A DNA stretch of 64,000 bases from Candidatus Jettenia sp. AMX2 (GCA_030583665.1 CP129469.1:2843043-2907042); one strand, 5' to 3'. Counted from the first letter of the stretch, positions 35,800 through 44,645 are shown. Notes: generated by a model not told the origin, from the letters alone. Numbers and translations are program-made.

Positions 35800-38700
35800 T
35801 TATACAGACCGTGCCTTGTCCAGCCTGTTTTTTACCAACTCACACACTGCCCAATATACCTCATTGCGCTCGTCCTGCGTCAGGCCGATGATGTCGAATA
35901 CTACATCATCTAAAGCCTTACGGTCGGGAAGTGGATTGGGTTTTTGTTCACGGATGGGGTGAGCAGAGTTAATGCCGAGTTCTTCGAAAGCGTCTTTTAT
36001 TTCCCGTGCAAACATTATTTCGAATGACTTTATGAACTTGTCTTGTTCATCGCATGAGAAAGCCTCTGGGGCTATAACAAGATACTGAACAATATCGACA
36101 CCCTCATTCTTTATTGGACCAGAACCACCGCCATAAGCCCTGCCAAAGAGTTCCTTAATGAATATCAACAAGGTAGAAGTGGCCTGACCGGCAAGGTTTT
36201 CACTTGAACCTTGAACTTTTGGAATAATCTCAAAGAAATTATGATCAACTTCACAACCATCAGAATTGAAATGGACATTGTGACGTCTGGCATGCATCAT
36301 GGCCCAGATTAGTTTGCTGTTTCTGTGTTCCTTTATCTGCCACCAGGGATTTCTTGCTTTAAGCGTAGAACCAAAATTGAACTTTTGTTTTTCTCCAAAC
36401 TTGATGTATTGTTGAACACCAGTGCTTTTTTTCTTCCCCTCTGTATTGCAGAAGAATATTAGGTTCTTCAGATCCTTAGCTTGAAAGGCGATCTTAGTTA
36501 GATCGCGGGGAGAAATAATGGCTGGCCTTAGATACTCCTCTTCAATTCTCATCTTCTCTGGCAGCCCTTCATGTTTTGGTATAAGCTCATAATATTTTCC
36601 ATCTTTCCTTATATCGAAATGCTTACTGGGAAGATAAAAATACTCATTGCACCCTGTTTTGATTCCGAACCTTACTTCTGCAATATCCCTAAGCCTTACC
36701 AGCTTGCCTTTGCCTTTCTCAAGGATCGTAAAGAATATATCCGGCGCCCGGAGGTATTTGCCGCCCCATTTGTTTCCTTCATATTTTCCCGTCAGAAATT
36801 TATCTTTTATCAATGTCTTTTGCTTCGGTTTTTGTAGATGCAATTCATGAATTGCATCTACATCTTCCGGATATTCCCATCCTTCTTCCAAAAGGACCTC
36901 CTGCTTTACAGGAAAGACCCGGTATGCATCGGTCTTTACTATGTCCTTTGCATTCTCTATTTCAAGGAGGTTTTTTGTGTTGATTACCTCTTTAAATGGT
37001 CGTTTGAACATCACGAACCTCGCCGTGTTTTGTAGGGGCAATTCATGAATTGCCCCTACATTCGGCGTACTGAAAAGGGCAATGATGGTGTTTACGTCAG
37101 CATGTTCGAAACTTCGCTTTGACTGATTGTCATATATGGCTTTAATATGGCAGTACTTTAAGAGAAATTCCTGAAGGTCTTTGCCATAGCCCACGTCGAG
37201 CCATGAGTTGGAGGTGATGAAACAGAATGTGCCTTTGTCGTTAAGGAGCGCCATTCCATTGAAATAAAAGTAGATGTAGTAGTCGCTTTTCTTGTCAATC
37301 TTTTGTATGCAAGGAAAATGCGCATGAACGGAGTCAAAAAGCCTTTCCTTGTATTCCCTCTTGTCTTCCAGTGTTACCTCTGCTTTTAATTTATTGGGGG
37401 GCGCTATCTTCTCCTGCCGTACATACGGCGGGTTGCCGATAACGATATCAAAGCCGCCCTTGTCTCCAAAAATCTCTGCAAAGTCAATATCCCATACAAA
37501 GGGTTTGTGGCCTGGTTCCTTAATCTTTCTTTTCACCTCTTTTATCTCTTCGATTTTTTGTTCTAAAATCTTTATTTGCTCTTCAACAAGTCCTTTTTGT
37601 TCGAATTCTTCCTTTGCGCCTCCATCGATCCAGCTACATTGCACTGGTATCTTTTCGGTTTCAAGTGTCTGAATCTTCTTTCTATAAGTTATGACCTTGT
37701 CATCCAGTATTTCAGTAAAAACCCTGAATTCTTCCTGAATGAGGGATTTTGGGCCCTTGAATTTGGCAGTTGAATCATTATTGTAATATTTCTCTTTTTC
37801 GGTCTTAAGGGACAAGAGCTTTCTTTTTAAAGAGGGGGAAATTTCCATGTCCTTCACACGGAGGCTTATGCCTTCCACCTTTTGAACCAGAGAATCACCC
37901 ACACGCAGTTTCAAATCAAGGTTAGGAAGCAAGGGATGCAGTTTTCTCTGTTCCGGAGGGATATCTGCATCAATGATAAGCTGTAACCACAGCCTGAGTT
38001 CAGCCGAATGAACCGCCCAGGGCATGATGTCCACACCATAAAGGGCGACTCCGATAATCCTTTTCTTAAGTTCAAACTCGGTCATCTCTCTGTGGATATG
38101 GCTGTAAATGAGCCTATAGAGTTCTACGAGAACATGGAGCATACCCACCAGAAATGCGCCGCTTCCGCAGGCAGGGTCAATCACTGCCAGATTATCGAGT
38201 ATCTCTTCAAGGCGATACCAGAGGTTGTGTTTCGTAATGTAAGCCTCAACTTCTTTTTTATCTTCATCGAACAGGAGCCTGTAAATCCATTCCTTTGGTA
38301 GGGGCAGGTCAAATCCCCCCTCGCCCCCCTTTTGTAAAGGGGGGATGGGGAGATTTAGGTGATTGGTAAGGTATTCTACCAGCGACCGCTTGCACATGAA
38401 GTCAACCTCTGTTGTTGGAGTATAGAAAATCCCCATGTCCTGCCTTTCGTATATCTCCTCGGCCACATTGGAGAGGGATTCATAGACATACCCGATCATC
38501 TGCGGGTCAACGGCAACCTCAATATCTAAAGGGAGTTCTTCGCGAATGGTAAAATTGTATTGCTCAAGGAAAACGAATATCTCTTCAAAAAGATTGTCGC
38601 TGATTTTGAAAGGTAAATCATCCAGGTCACTTCTCCGGAAGAGTCCTCCGTTCAGATAGGGCGCAGAAGCGAGAATTGCCTCAATATCCTTTGGGTGGTA

Positions 38701-39525
38701 AGAAGGATGGCTATACTGATTATTAAATGCCTCAAGGAAGAGTACCCTGAGCCATTTTTCATAAAATGAGTCAGCCTGTACATTACCATACCGCCTTTCT
38801 TCCTTATACCTTTGCCAGTACCACCTGATGAACTTAAGGTCATTATTGAGCCATCTCTTTTTAGAGATGAAGTAGAGGAACATGAGCCTGTTCAGAAATT
38901 GCTGGGAAAGTTCATGGGCATCCTTTACTGATATTCCCTGATTCTTAAATGTTTCTCTAAGTTTAAAAAATGCCTTTTTGTATTCATCAAAAAACCTATC
39001 GGTAACCTTCTCAACGCTGAAGGCGTCCCTCCACCGGCGCCAGATATCCCGCCAGTTTTCTTCTTCGCCGGTAAGGGCAAGATTGGAAATGGTAAGAAGG
39101 TCTGTGTGGTACGTATTTTCCCTATCAAGAATAAGCCTGGTTAGTTTAAGCTTATGCTTACCTTCCTCAATACGTTCAAATTCAGGAAAGATAAACGTGT
39201 ATTCTTTGTAATCTGCAGTGAGGATAAGAAGGAAATTCAAATATCTATCTGAAAGGCGTTTTGCGAGGTATCGGACAAGAGGGGTAGAGAAGGTTTTGGT
39301 CTCAATCAGGAATATCTGAAGCTTGCTGTCGTAGTTAAAAACGGTAAAGATATCTTTAACCTTCTCCCCCTCTTCCCTGGCAAAGTCGAACTCCTCTATC
39401 TTTCTTTTATAGGTAGGGTCAAGCAACTTACCGTCTGGATATCCAAGGAGACGAAAGAGATCATAGATTTTTTCGGGTGAATTTATCGCGGGAACCGATT
39501 CCAGGACAACATCTTTTATGGCCAC
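35800..39525 (-). CDS. Large adenine-specific methyltransferase / Type IIG-like restriction protein
   Basis: A 1,241-residue protein of the Eco57I/PglX/DrmMI kind. The N-terminal region has IFLIETKTFSTP (Glu75, Lys77), like the E-x-K of a PD-(D/E)xK nuclease. Methyltransferase motif I is VIDPACGSGAFLVGM near residue 447, and motif IV is IVIGNPPYVRQEK near 697, an N6-adenine signature. The C-terminal part probably recognises DNA. The start is GTG 39525 with CTGGAGAAACACG before it. Oddity: three repeat units lie inside the frame, two CAATTCATGAATTG palindromes (giving GAIHELPLQ and DAIHELHLQ) and one CCCCCTT...AAGGGGGG unit (giving PIPPLQKGGEGGFDLPLP). None breaks the frame. It may cooperate with the PLD-SNF2 helicase downstream. 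Confidence 0.85.
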   Translation of the reverse strand: MAIKDVVLESVPAINSPEKIYDLFRLLGYPDGKLLDPTYKRKIEEFDFAREEGEKVKDIFTVFNYDSKLQIFLIETKTFSTPLVRYLAKRLSDRYLNFLLILTADYKEYTFIFPEFERIEEGKHKLKLTRLILDRENTYHTDLLTISNLALTGEEENWRDIWRRWRDAFSVEKVTDRFFDEYKKAFFKLRETFKNQGISVKDAHELSQQFLNRLMFLYFISKKRWLNNDLKFIRWYWQRYKEERRYGNVQADSFYEKWLRVLFLEAFNNQYSHPSYHPKDIEAILASAPYLNGGLFRRSDLDDLPFKISDNLFEEIFVFLEQYNFTIREELPLDIEVAVDPQMIGYVYESLSNVAEEIYERQDMGIFYTPTTEVDFMCKRSLVEYLTNHLNLPIPPLQKGGEGGFDLPLPKEWIYRLLFDEDKKEVEAYITKHNLWYRLEEILDNLAVIDPACGSGAFLVGMLHVLVELYRLIYSHIHREMTEFELKKRIIGVALYGVDIMPWAVHSAELRLWLQLIIDADIPPEQRKLHPLLPNLDLKLRVGDSLVQKVEGISLRVKDMEISPSLKRKLLSLKTEKEKYYNNDSTAKFKGPKSLIQEEFRVFTEILDDKVITYRKKIQTLETEKIPVQCSWIDGGAKEEFEQKGLVEEQIKILEQKIEEIKEVKRKIKEPGHKPFVWDIDFAEIFGDKGGFDIVIGNPPYVRQEKIAPPNKLKAEVTLEDKREYKERLFDSVHAHFPCIQKIDKKSDYYIYFYFNGMALLNDKGTFCFITSNSWLDVGYGKDLQEFLLKYCHIKAIYDNQSKRSFEHADVNTIIALFSTPNVGAIHELPLQNTARFVMFKRPFKEVINTKNLLEIENAKDIVKTDAYRVFPVKQEVLLEEGWEYPEDVDAIHELHLQKPKQKTLIKDKFLTGKYEGNKWGGKYLRAPDIFFTILEKGKGKLVRLRDIAEVRFGIKTGCNEYFYLPSKHFDIRKDGKYYELIPKHEGLPEKMRIEEEYLRPAIISPRDLTKIAFQAKDLKNLIFFCNTEGKKKSTGVQQYIKFGEKQKFNFGSTLKARNPWWQIKEHRNSKLIWAMMHARRHNVHFNSDGCEVDHNFFEIIPKVQGSSENLAGQATSTLLIFIKELFGRAYGGGSGPIKNEGVDIVQYLVIAPEAFSCDEQDKFIKSFEIMFAREIKDAFEELGINSAHPIREQKPNPLPDRKALDDVVFDIIGLTQDERNEVYWAVCELVKNRLDKARSV
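36833..36862. repeat. CAATTCATGAATTG palindrome, copy 3, in frame in the methyltransferase gene
   Basis: Perfect 30-bp palindrome with arms TGTAGATG/CATCTACA, translated as part of DVDAIHELHLQKP. Confidence 0.92.
37031..37060. repeat. CAATTCATGAATTG palindrome, copy 4, in frame in the methyltransferase gene
   Basis: Perfect 30-bp palindrome with arms TGTAGGGG/CCCCTACA, translated as NVGAIHELPLQN. Confidence 0.92.
38311..38356. repeat. GC-rich AAATCCCCCC...GGGGGGA repeat, in frame in the methyltransferase gene
   Basis: The plus strand reads AAATCCCCCCTCGCCCCCCT, then TTTGTAAAGGGGGGATGGGG and AGATTT. It resembles the GGGGGATTTAGGGG repeat near 20931 and adds LNLPIPPLQKGGEGGFDL to the protein. 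Confidence 0.75.
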
Positions 39526-40206
39526 CGTGTTTCTCCAGGATTTTATAGTGCGCCTAAGCCGTTTACGTCTGCATTGTTGGTATAAGAAGGTTTGAAATAT
39601 CGTATGGAGTATAAGGCATATAAACGGTTATTTCAATATTTTTCATTTGAAAAGAGTAGAGAAGATCAAAGTAAAACCCATTTTGTGTGTTTACAGAATT
39701 TCTTGGTCAAATAGGGTTTTACTGCTACAATATACCGTGAATGATCTTCACAGATTAACAGGGCAAAGACGAAACAGTGACCAAAGACATATCCCTTGGA
39801 GGTTTTGAATTTCTGAAGATTAAGGCGAGGCCTTTCTTCATCTGTCTTGAGATATTTGCTTTATGTCGTTTCAGGCATTCGGCAACCAGACTTGCACTAA
39901 AATGCCCCCAGCAAACAATGAGTGTCCAGAGATAAGCAGAAATAAGTTTTTCCTGAACAGATTTTGGAGCATGACGAAAAATAATCTTTGAGATATACAG
40001 GATTGAGATTCGAAGAGACGAAGTCAATGGTTTCTTCATAATGGATTTCCTTAATAAAAATTAAATGGTGCTTTAATATGTTAAGGATGCCATATTGTTG
40101 AGCTATTCTCAACCCTTATTTTTCAGGCTATTCCAGCGAACAAGTACCGACTACCCCTTGTATTTCTTATCTTGATTGAATTTTTATCTGCCTGAACGCA
40201 ACATCT
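39526..40206. other. Gene-poor stretch with an unrecognised 94-codon frame
   Basis: The main open frame is 39755-40039 on the minus strand (MKKPLTSSLRISILYISKII ... WTLIVCWGHFSASLVAECLK). It has basic and Trp-containing helices that could be an N-terminal transposase piece, but I cannot name a family. AGTAAAACCC at 39670 and GGGTTTTACT at 39714 form a 10-bp inverted repeat nearby. The region looks like remnants at the edge of the island. Confidence 0.4.
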
Positions 40207-40622
40207 GTGTTATCAGTAACCGATTTAATCGTTCTGGAAAAAATAAAAAATGGCGAAATAATTAGTGAAAAAACGCGCGAACTAAAAAGATTGTTGGAAA
40301 ACGGTTTTGTTGAAAAGGTAGGAAGGGGGCGTGGAACAAAGTTTATTTTATCTAAAAGATACTATGAGTACTTTGGTAAAAAAGCGAATATACCCGCAGA
40401 AAAGGACTAGATAAAGAGGCAAATAAATTATTGATTATAGAACACTTAAAAAACTACAAAAAGGGTTATACCGAAGATTTTGTAGAGGCATTGAGAGATA
40501 TTCCAAGATATACAATCAATAGGTACTTGAAGGAATTAAAAGATGGCGGAAAGATAGAATTGATAGGTAACCCAAGAATAGTTAAAGGTGATAAAAAGGC
40601 CTTTTGGAGATTAAAACAATGA
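40207..40622 (+). pseudogene. C-terminal part of an AAA_4/AlbA_2-type DNA-binding protein, frameshifted
   Basis: Two adjacent frames together read as one domain pair: LKRLLENGFVEKVGRGRGTK FILSKRYYEYFG, then after a shift near 40400 GLDKEANKLLIIEHLKNYKKG ... TINRYLKELKDGGKIE. This is the winged-helix tail of Schlafen/AlbA_2-type ATP-binding regulators. One extra A in the AAAA run at about 40399-40402 would restore a single frame. The N-terminal ATPase-like part is missing, so this is a remnant whichever frame is right. Confidence 0.6.
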
Positions 40623-40675
40623 TTATAATGATAAAGCTATTTGTTACAGATAAGAACGAAAATCATTGATAAATA

Positions 40676-40733
40676 ACACCTTAGCTGTGTCATTTAAAAA
40701 AATTAAATAGGTAAAATGACAGAGCTAAGGTGT
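40676..40733. repeat. Inverted repeat ACACCTTAGCTGTGTCATTT
   Basis: Arms 40676-40695 and 40714-40733 match 18 of 20 bases, with an AT-rich 18-nt loop. It lies between two gene remnants. It may be a small inverted-repeat element or an old terminator. Confidence 0.6.
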
Positions 40734-40835
40734 AACAGATGATTGGTAAACGTCCGCATTTGTGTGTTGTTCAACGCTATAAATTTTTTGAGATACTCCA
40801 ATGTACAAGATATGCCTGATATAAAAAGAGGGTTA

Positions 40836-41572
40836 TCATATGAGTGTTTTGGATTGTTATCAACTTGTCGAAACCTATACGCACTGGCTTAAAGAAAAAG
40901 TAAAAGTGAAAAAGGCCTGGGAACTTTGTGAACTTACAACTCCTTTCTTCGACAGGCATAATGATTATTTGCAGATATATGTAATAATATAAAGGCAACC
41001 CACTTCCTGTTTATTCCTTACAGATGACGGTTACATAATGCGAGATTCGGAAATAAGCGGCCTTGAGTGTAACAACCAACGGAAAACAATATTCAAAAAA
41101 ACAGGCTGATTTATCATTTCAGACAAATCAGCCTGTTTTCATATACTTCCTCATCACGTATGTCCCTTTTCGTTTTTCCATCGGGTTAAGGAAATATATC
41201 TTATCAGTAACATTTCAAAGGCAACGACGCGATTTATTTACTTTTTAAATTTTGCTGCACGTGTCTTGTTTTAATGTTACTGATTATTTTATAGTTTTTC
41301 TAGAAGGGAGAACTAAGAGTTTCTATATAAAGGTATATAAAACATACAGTATTGCAACGTATTTTTTATACCCTGAGGAACGTTTAACCTCATAACCCCT
41401 CTTAGCTCTCCTCTTCCAATTTTATTATACCACATTTTTTACTATTTACCAGTCAACCCGCAAACAATTTCAATTTTTGTAATATTTGGATAAACCAAAG
41501 TACATCAAACCATTATAACCGTTGTTACGGTTTTTTCATGAAAAGCGGAGAATAAACATCAGGAAAAAAGCA
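40836..41572. repeat. Long direct repeat, copy A
   Basis: Shares long near-identical sequence with 43706-44322. From 41046 to about 41520 identity is very high (ACAGGCTGATTTATCATTTC, CAACCCGCAAACAATTTCAA and so on). Similarity fades over the last 50 bp. The copy includes a DUF1828 remnant at its left end, a hairpin AACAGGCTGATTT/AAATCAGCCTGTT, and ATCAGTAACATT/AATGTTACTGAT arms at 41203 and 41273. Confidence 0.85.
40840..41109 (+). pseudogene. DUF1828 protein remnant, interrupted by a stop
   Basis: ATG 40840 opens MSVLDCYQLVETYTHWLKEK then WELCELTTPFFDRHNDYLQIYVII and a TAA at 40990-40992. The same frame goes on with LFLTDDGYIMRDSEISGLEC to a TGA at 41107. ELTTPFFDRHNDY and LTDDGYI are DUF1828 hallmarks. 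The C-terminal half of the usual protein is missing, so the gene is both stopped and truncated. The family is often found in restriction or toxin contexts, but its function is not known to me. Confidence 0.75.
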
Positions 41573-41800
41573 ATCTGTTGTTAAGAAAAGATGTAAGATT
41601 GCTTCACTACCGCTCGCAATAACGATACGAATCTTATACTGTGCAGTAAATTTGCGTCTTGATGCCTTCTCTGATACCTCCGGGTTGGGGACACAATTGC
41701 CAGCAGGAGCGTTGGTGGAACCTCCGTTCGCCCTACGGGCTCTCTCCGGTTCCACCAACGCTTGTAAAGTATTTTCTTTGCTTTTCTCATTATTTTTCAT
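41525..41800 (-). pseudogene. IS3-family OrfA N-terminal fragment
   Basis: ATG 41800, with GAGGAGGAAAACAACT before it, opens a frame reading ...ALVEPERARRANGGSTNAPAG then VPNPEVSEKASRRKFTAQYK IRIV, the start of an IS3-type OrfA (normally ...FTAEYKLRIL). After about residue 60 it runs into a dispersed 'attgcttcactaccgctcgcaataacg' repeat and encodes no more transposase. A 12-bp inverted repeat GTTGGTGGAACC/GGTTCCACCAAC lies inside the coding part. Confidence 0.7.
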
Positions 41801-41920
41801 AGTTGTTTTCCTCCTCACCCTACACTAAACTATTATAGACACAGAGGGATTAAACGAGGTGCTGGCAGCGTGTGAATATTATAACTATATGATAAAATAC
41901 GTGAAAAGGAGGTGTTTCTA

Positions 41921-42211
41921 ATGCAGACAATAACTCTAAAGAGTGATTTTCCAGAGATGGTGATTCCCATTTTAAGAAACGCAATGGAGAGGGAAAAAAA
42001 AATAATCTCAGACACAATCAGAAACACTAAAGAGAAGATTGACTCTCTTACAAGAATACTCGAAGTTGATATTGGTAGGCTAATGAAGGGAGAGGTTGAG
42101 CATACAGAGTCTAATGATATGCAGCTTATTGAACTTGAAGGGGAAATTGAAATCTTGAAGCATCTTGAAGATGAACTAAAAGCACTTGAGACAATAGAGA
42201 TATGCAGATAA
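41921..42211 (+). CDS. Small coiled-coil protein, possible antitoxin
   Basis: A 96-residue charged protein predicted to be almost entirely helical, with two coiled-coil stretches (REKKIISDTIRNTKEKIDSL and ELEGEIEILKHLEDELKALE). AAAGGAGGTGTTTCTA fixes ATG 41921. The next gene begins 10 bp before its stop, which implies coupled translation, as in toxin-antitoxin pairs. It is not recognised by sequence. If the next gene is a broken DUF6516 toxin, this would be its partner. Confidence 0.6.
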   Translation: MQTITLKSDFPEMVIPILRNAMEREKKIISDTIRNTKEKIDSLTRILEVDIGRLMKGEVEHTESNDMQLIELEGEIEILKHLEDELKALETIEICR

Positions 42212-42483
42212 GAGATTATCCGGAGAACATCCTTGATATAATTTCAGCAAGCCCCTATATTGAATCTAAAAGTGTCTCTTTTGAAGAACGGCCGCCAAAT
42301 GCAGCCTATATAACCGGCATCCTCACCTTTATAAACAGTTCAAAACTGCACTTTAAAGAGGTTATTGAGCAGAGCCTCAAACAGGCAGAACGGTTAAGGC
42401 AGGGCATTCTGAAAAAGGCACAGGTAGTTACATTGAAAAATCTATTTCAGACGTGTGGGGAGAGGGAAATAAAAATAAATTGA
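42202..42483 (+). pseudogene. DUF6516 (TumE-like) fragment joined to an unrelated tail
   Basis: Residues 1-52 (ENILDIISASPYIESKSVSF then EERPPNAAYITGILTFINSSKLHFKE) match the N-terminal part of DUF6516 toxin-like proteins. The rest (SLKQAERLRQGILKKAQ) instead looks like the end of a Type I restriction specificity subunit, and the central and C-terminal toxin parts are missing. It seems to be a chimera left by deletion. It overlaps the coiled-coil gene by 10 bp. Confidence 0.5.
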
Positions 42484-42839
42484 ATGGCTGAAAGGAGATT
42501 TAAAATACTGTTGCCTGAATTAGTAAAGATAATGGTCGAAAAGAAGGTTGGAGAATATTGTAAGAATAAAGTTCCGGCGCATGCACTTCATCAGGTAAAT
42601 ATTTCGTATAAAACAAGGGGCAATAGAATTACAATTTATGAGAACAGAGCGCCATGGCGTCCTGAATTCAAGGAATGGACATCCATGCCTATAGCTCTGA
42701 TAAAACCGGCAAATGGACTCTCTATTGCGCCGACAGAAACGATAGATGGCATAAATACATAGGCATTAAAGCTACGAAGAATATTGACAAGATTCTGTCG
42801 GAGATAGACGAAGACCCTACAGGAATATTTTGGGGTTAA
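42484..42839 (+). pseudogene. DUF3024 gene, frameshifted
   Basis: The frame from 42484 reads VGEYCKNKVPAHALHQVNIS ... NRITIYENRAPWRPEFKEWT SMPIA, a clear DUF3024 N-terminal region. Shortly after this point the family continues in another frame: YSSDKTGKWTLYCADRNDRW then HKYIGIKATKNI up to the TAA at 42837. The reading frame is thus lost between about 42690 and 42715. The 92-codon open frame itself ends at 42762 with an unrelated tail. Confidence 0.7.
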
Positions 42840-42842
42840 AAC

Positions 42843-42948
42843 CATGCAGGCTGTCCGAGAATTCACTTTTTCGCGATTGCTCAAGTCATAAGTCCTGTAA
42901 ATCAATATCTTAATTTTCACGAATTTGCATTCTCAGACAACCTGCATG
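42843..42948. repeat. 106-bp inverted-repeat element
   Basis: CATGCAGGCTGTCCGAGAAT (42843-42862) and ATTCTCAGACAACCTGCATG (42929-42948) are complementary at 18 of 20 positions. The interior has no gene. It follows the DUF3024 remnant directly. Confidence 0.6.
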
Positions 42949-43102
42949 CCTTTAAAATCTCTTGAATCCCTCTGTGTCTATAAATATCCCGTGTTCGACA
43001 AATACTTGATAAGCCAGTCTCCACATGGGCAAAGAATTGGACGCAGATGATTGAGATTGTTAAAATAATATATAAAATGTCTATTGTCGACGGAGGGAAA
43101 AA

Positions 43103-43300
43103 ATGAGTATTGGAATTAAGGCTGAATTAAAAGTTGAAGATATTGCAAATTCAATTAAGAAATTAAAAAAAGAGGATAAGGAGATGCTTCTCCTTTTGTT
43201 ATCAGGGAAAGGCAAAGAAATAAAAAAAAGACTGTATGAAATAAAATCTAAAAAGGTGAAAACCCTGACAAGGGAGGAGACTTTTAAAGCTGTCTTATAA
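43103..43300 (+). CDS. Small antitoxin-like protein
   Basis: A 65-residue basic protein (VEDIANSIKKLKKEDKEMLLLLL) of the kind found directly upstream of RelE/ParE-type toxins. CGGAGGGAAAAA precedes ATG 43103. Its end overlaps the truncated toxin frame at 43290. It may still be expressed, but its partner is broken. Confidence 0.6.
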   Translation: MSIGIKAELKVEDIANSIKKLKKEDKEMLLLLLSGKGKEIKKRLYEIKSKKVKTLTREETFKAVL

Positions 43301-43451
43301 GGATGAGTATCACCCCAAGGTTAAAAGTGATCTAAAAAAACTTGATAAGGGTGTTGTAATAAAAATATATGATGTACATTTAAATAACATTTTACATGAA
43401 CCTTATGTTGGTGAGAAATTACACGGAGATTTGGAGGGTATTTCAAGATAG
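43290..43451 (+). pseudogene. RelE/ParE-type toxin, truncated
   Basis: The frame starting at CTG 43290 reads SYKDEYHPKVKSDLKKLDKG then IYDVHLNNILHEPYVGEKLHGDLEG and stops at 43449-43451. This is the first half of a RelE/ParE-superfamily mRNA interferase or gyrase toxin. The later catalytic strands (usually YR..Y.. and the C-terminal R or Y) are missing. There is no normal start codon. It is probably inactive. Confidence 0.65.
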
Positions 43452-43705
43452 AAAACAAACTAAAACGATAGATAGAAATTATTTGTTTTCAAAAGGACAT
43501 AATAAATGTCTTACAATGGATTCTCGTGCTTTAACCTGTTATGTGGCAGAGGCTATCAATTCTTCGGTGATTCTTTACACCGCGCTTGGTATGAATGAAG
43601 AACCTATTACAACAAATTTCAGACTGACAGGAACTGATGATAGGAAGTTGATATCTTATGACAATCCATGATATTGGACAGAAAGACTTACGAATGAATA
43701 ATTTC

Positions 43706-44322
43706 TCATATGAATGTTTCGGATTGCTATCAACAAATCGAAAATATGCGCACTGGCTTAAAGAAAAAGTAACAGTGAAAATATGATGCAAGATTTGGAA
43801 ATAAGCGGCCTTGAGTGTAGCAACCAACGGAAAACAATATTCAAAAAAACAGGCTGATTTATCATTTCAGACAAATCAGCCTGTTTTCATATACTTCCTC
43901 ATCACGTATGTCCCTTTTCGTTTTTCTATCGGGTTAAGGAAGTATATCTTATCAGTAACATTTCAAAGGCAACGACGCGATTTATTTACTTTTTAAATTT
44001 TGCTGCACGTGTCTTGTTTTAATGTTACTGATTATTTTATAGTTTTTCTGGAAGGGAGAACTAAGAGTTGCTATATTAAGGTATATAAAACTTACGGTAT
44101 TGCAACGTATTTTTTATACCCTGAGGAACGTTTAACCTCATAAACCCTCTTAGCTCTCCTCTTCTAACTTTATTATACCACATTTTTTACTATTTACCAG
44201 TCAACCCGCAAACAATTTCAATTTTTATAATATTTGGCTAAACCTATACATATAAAACCATTATAACTATTGTTGTTTCTTTATTAAAAGTAGAGAATCA
44301 ACATCATGAAATAAGTCATAAT
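43706..44322. repeat. Long direct repeat, copy B
   Basis: Second copy of the repeat at 40836-41572, about 2.8 kb away in the same orientation. Relative to copy A it lacks about 0.15-0.2 kb of the DUF1828 part and has scattered substitutions; the hairpin and the ATCAGTAACATT arms are kept. Confidence 0.85.
43710..43857 (+). pseudogene. Second DUF1828 remnant
   Basis: ATG 43710 reads MNVSDCYQQIEN, after which one missing base shifts the frame (HWLKEKV reappears in another frame). The centre is deleted. LEISGLECSNQRKTIF then ends in TGA at 43855. It is a more decayed paralogue of the gene at 40840-41109. Confidence 0.65.
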
Positions 44323-44645
44323 TGCCCATTTAATGGTATTTTCCCTGCTATATATAGCAACTTAAATAGTGCCGTAAATTTCTGTAAGATATTGTTCGGT
44401 TTTTCATAATGTCAGCCGTTCCCCGTTGGTGTGATGTTTTGCCTTATCAATCATATTGGCGGGCATGATGTGAAACAAGTTCCCGCAACCATGTAGAGTT
44501 GGCACCGCCTACCATGAAATCCTGGCAATGGATACGGCTGTGAAATGTTTCCATGGTTTTTTCATCTCTTTTTCCACATCTGTGTAATCGGTGCAATCTG
44601 TGGTTTCTCACAGCTTGCTACGTTTGCAAGCTACCATATCGTTCT
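44323..44645. other. Intergenic region, scattered repeat fragments
   Basis: About 320 bp after the VWA gene's stop. It includes a phrase typical of dispersed repeats (CATCTGTGTAATCGGTGCAATCTGTGGTTT near 44576-44605) and short inverted words. No gene was seen. Confidence 0.4.

Noticed and set aside
41063-41248. A 61-codon frame conserved in both long direct repeats (also 43811-43996)
   Set aside because: It starts at GTG without a ribosome-binding site, overlaps the DUF1828 remnant and a hairpin, and its conservation is explained by the DNA duplication itself.
43396-43671. A 91-codon plus-strand frame after the truncated toxin
   Set aside because: It overlaps the toxin remnant in another frame and is not recognisable; it is probably a random frame through decayed DNA.
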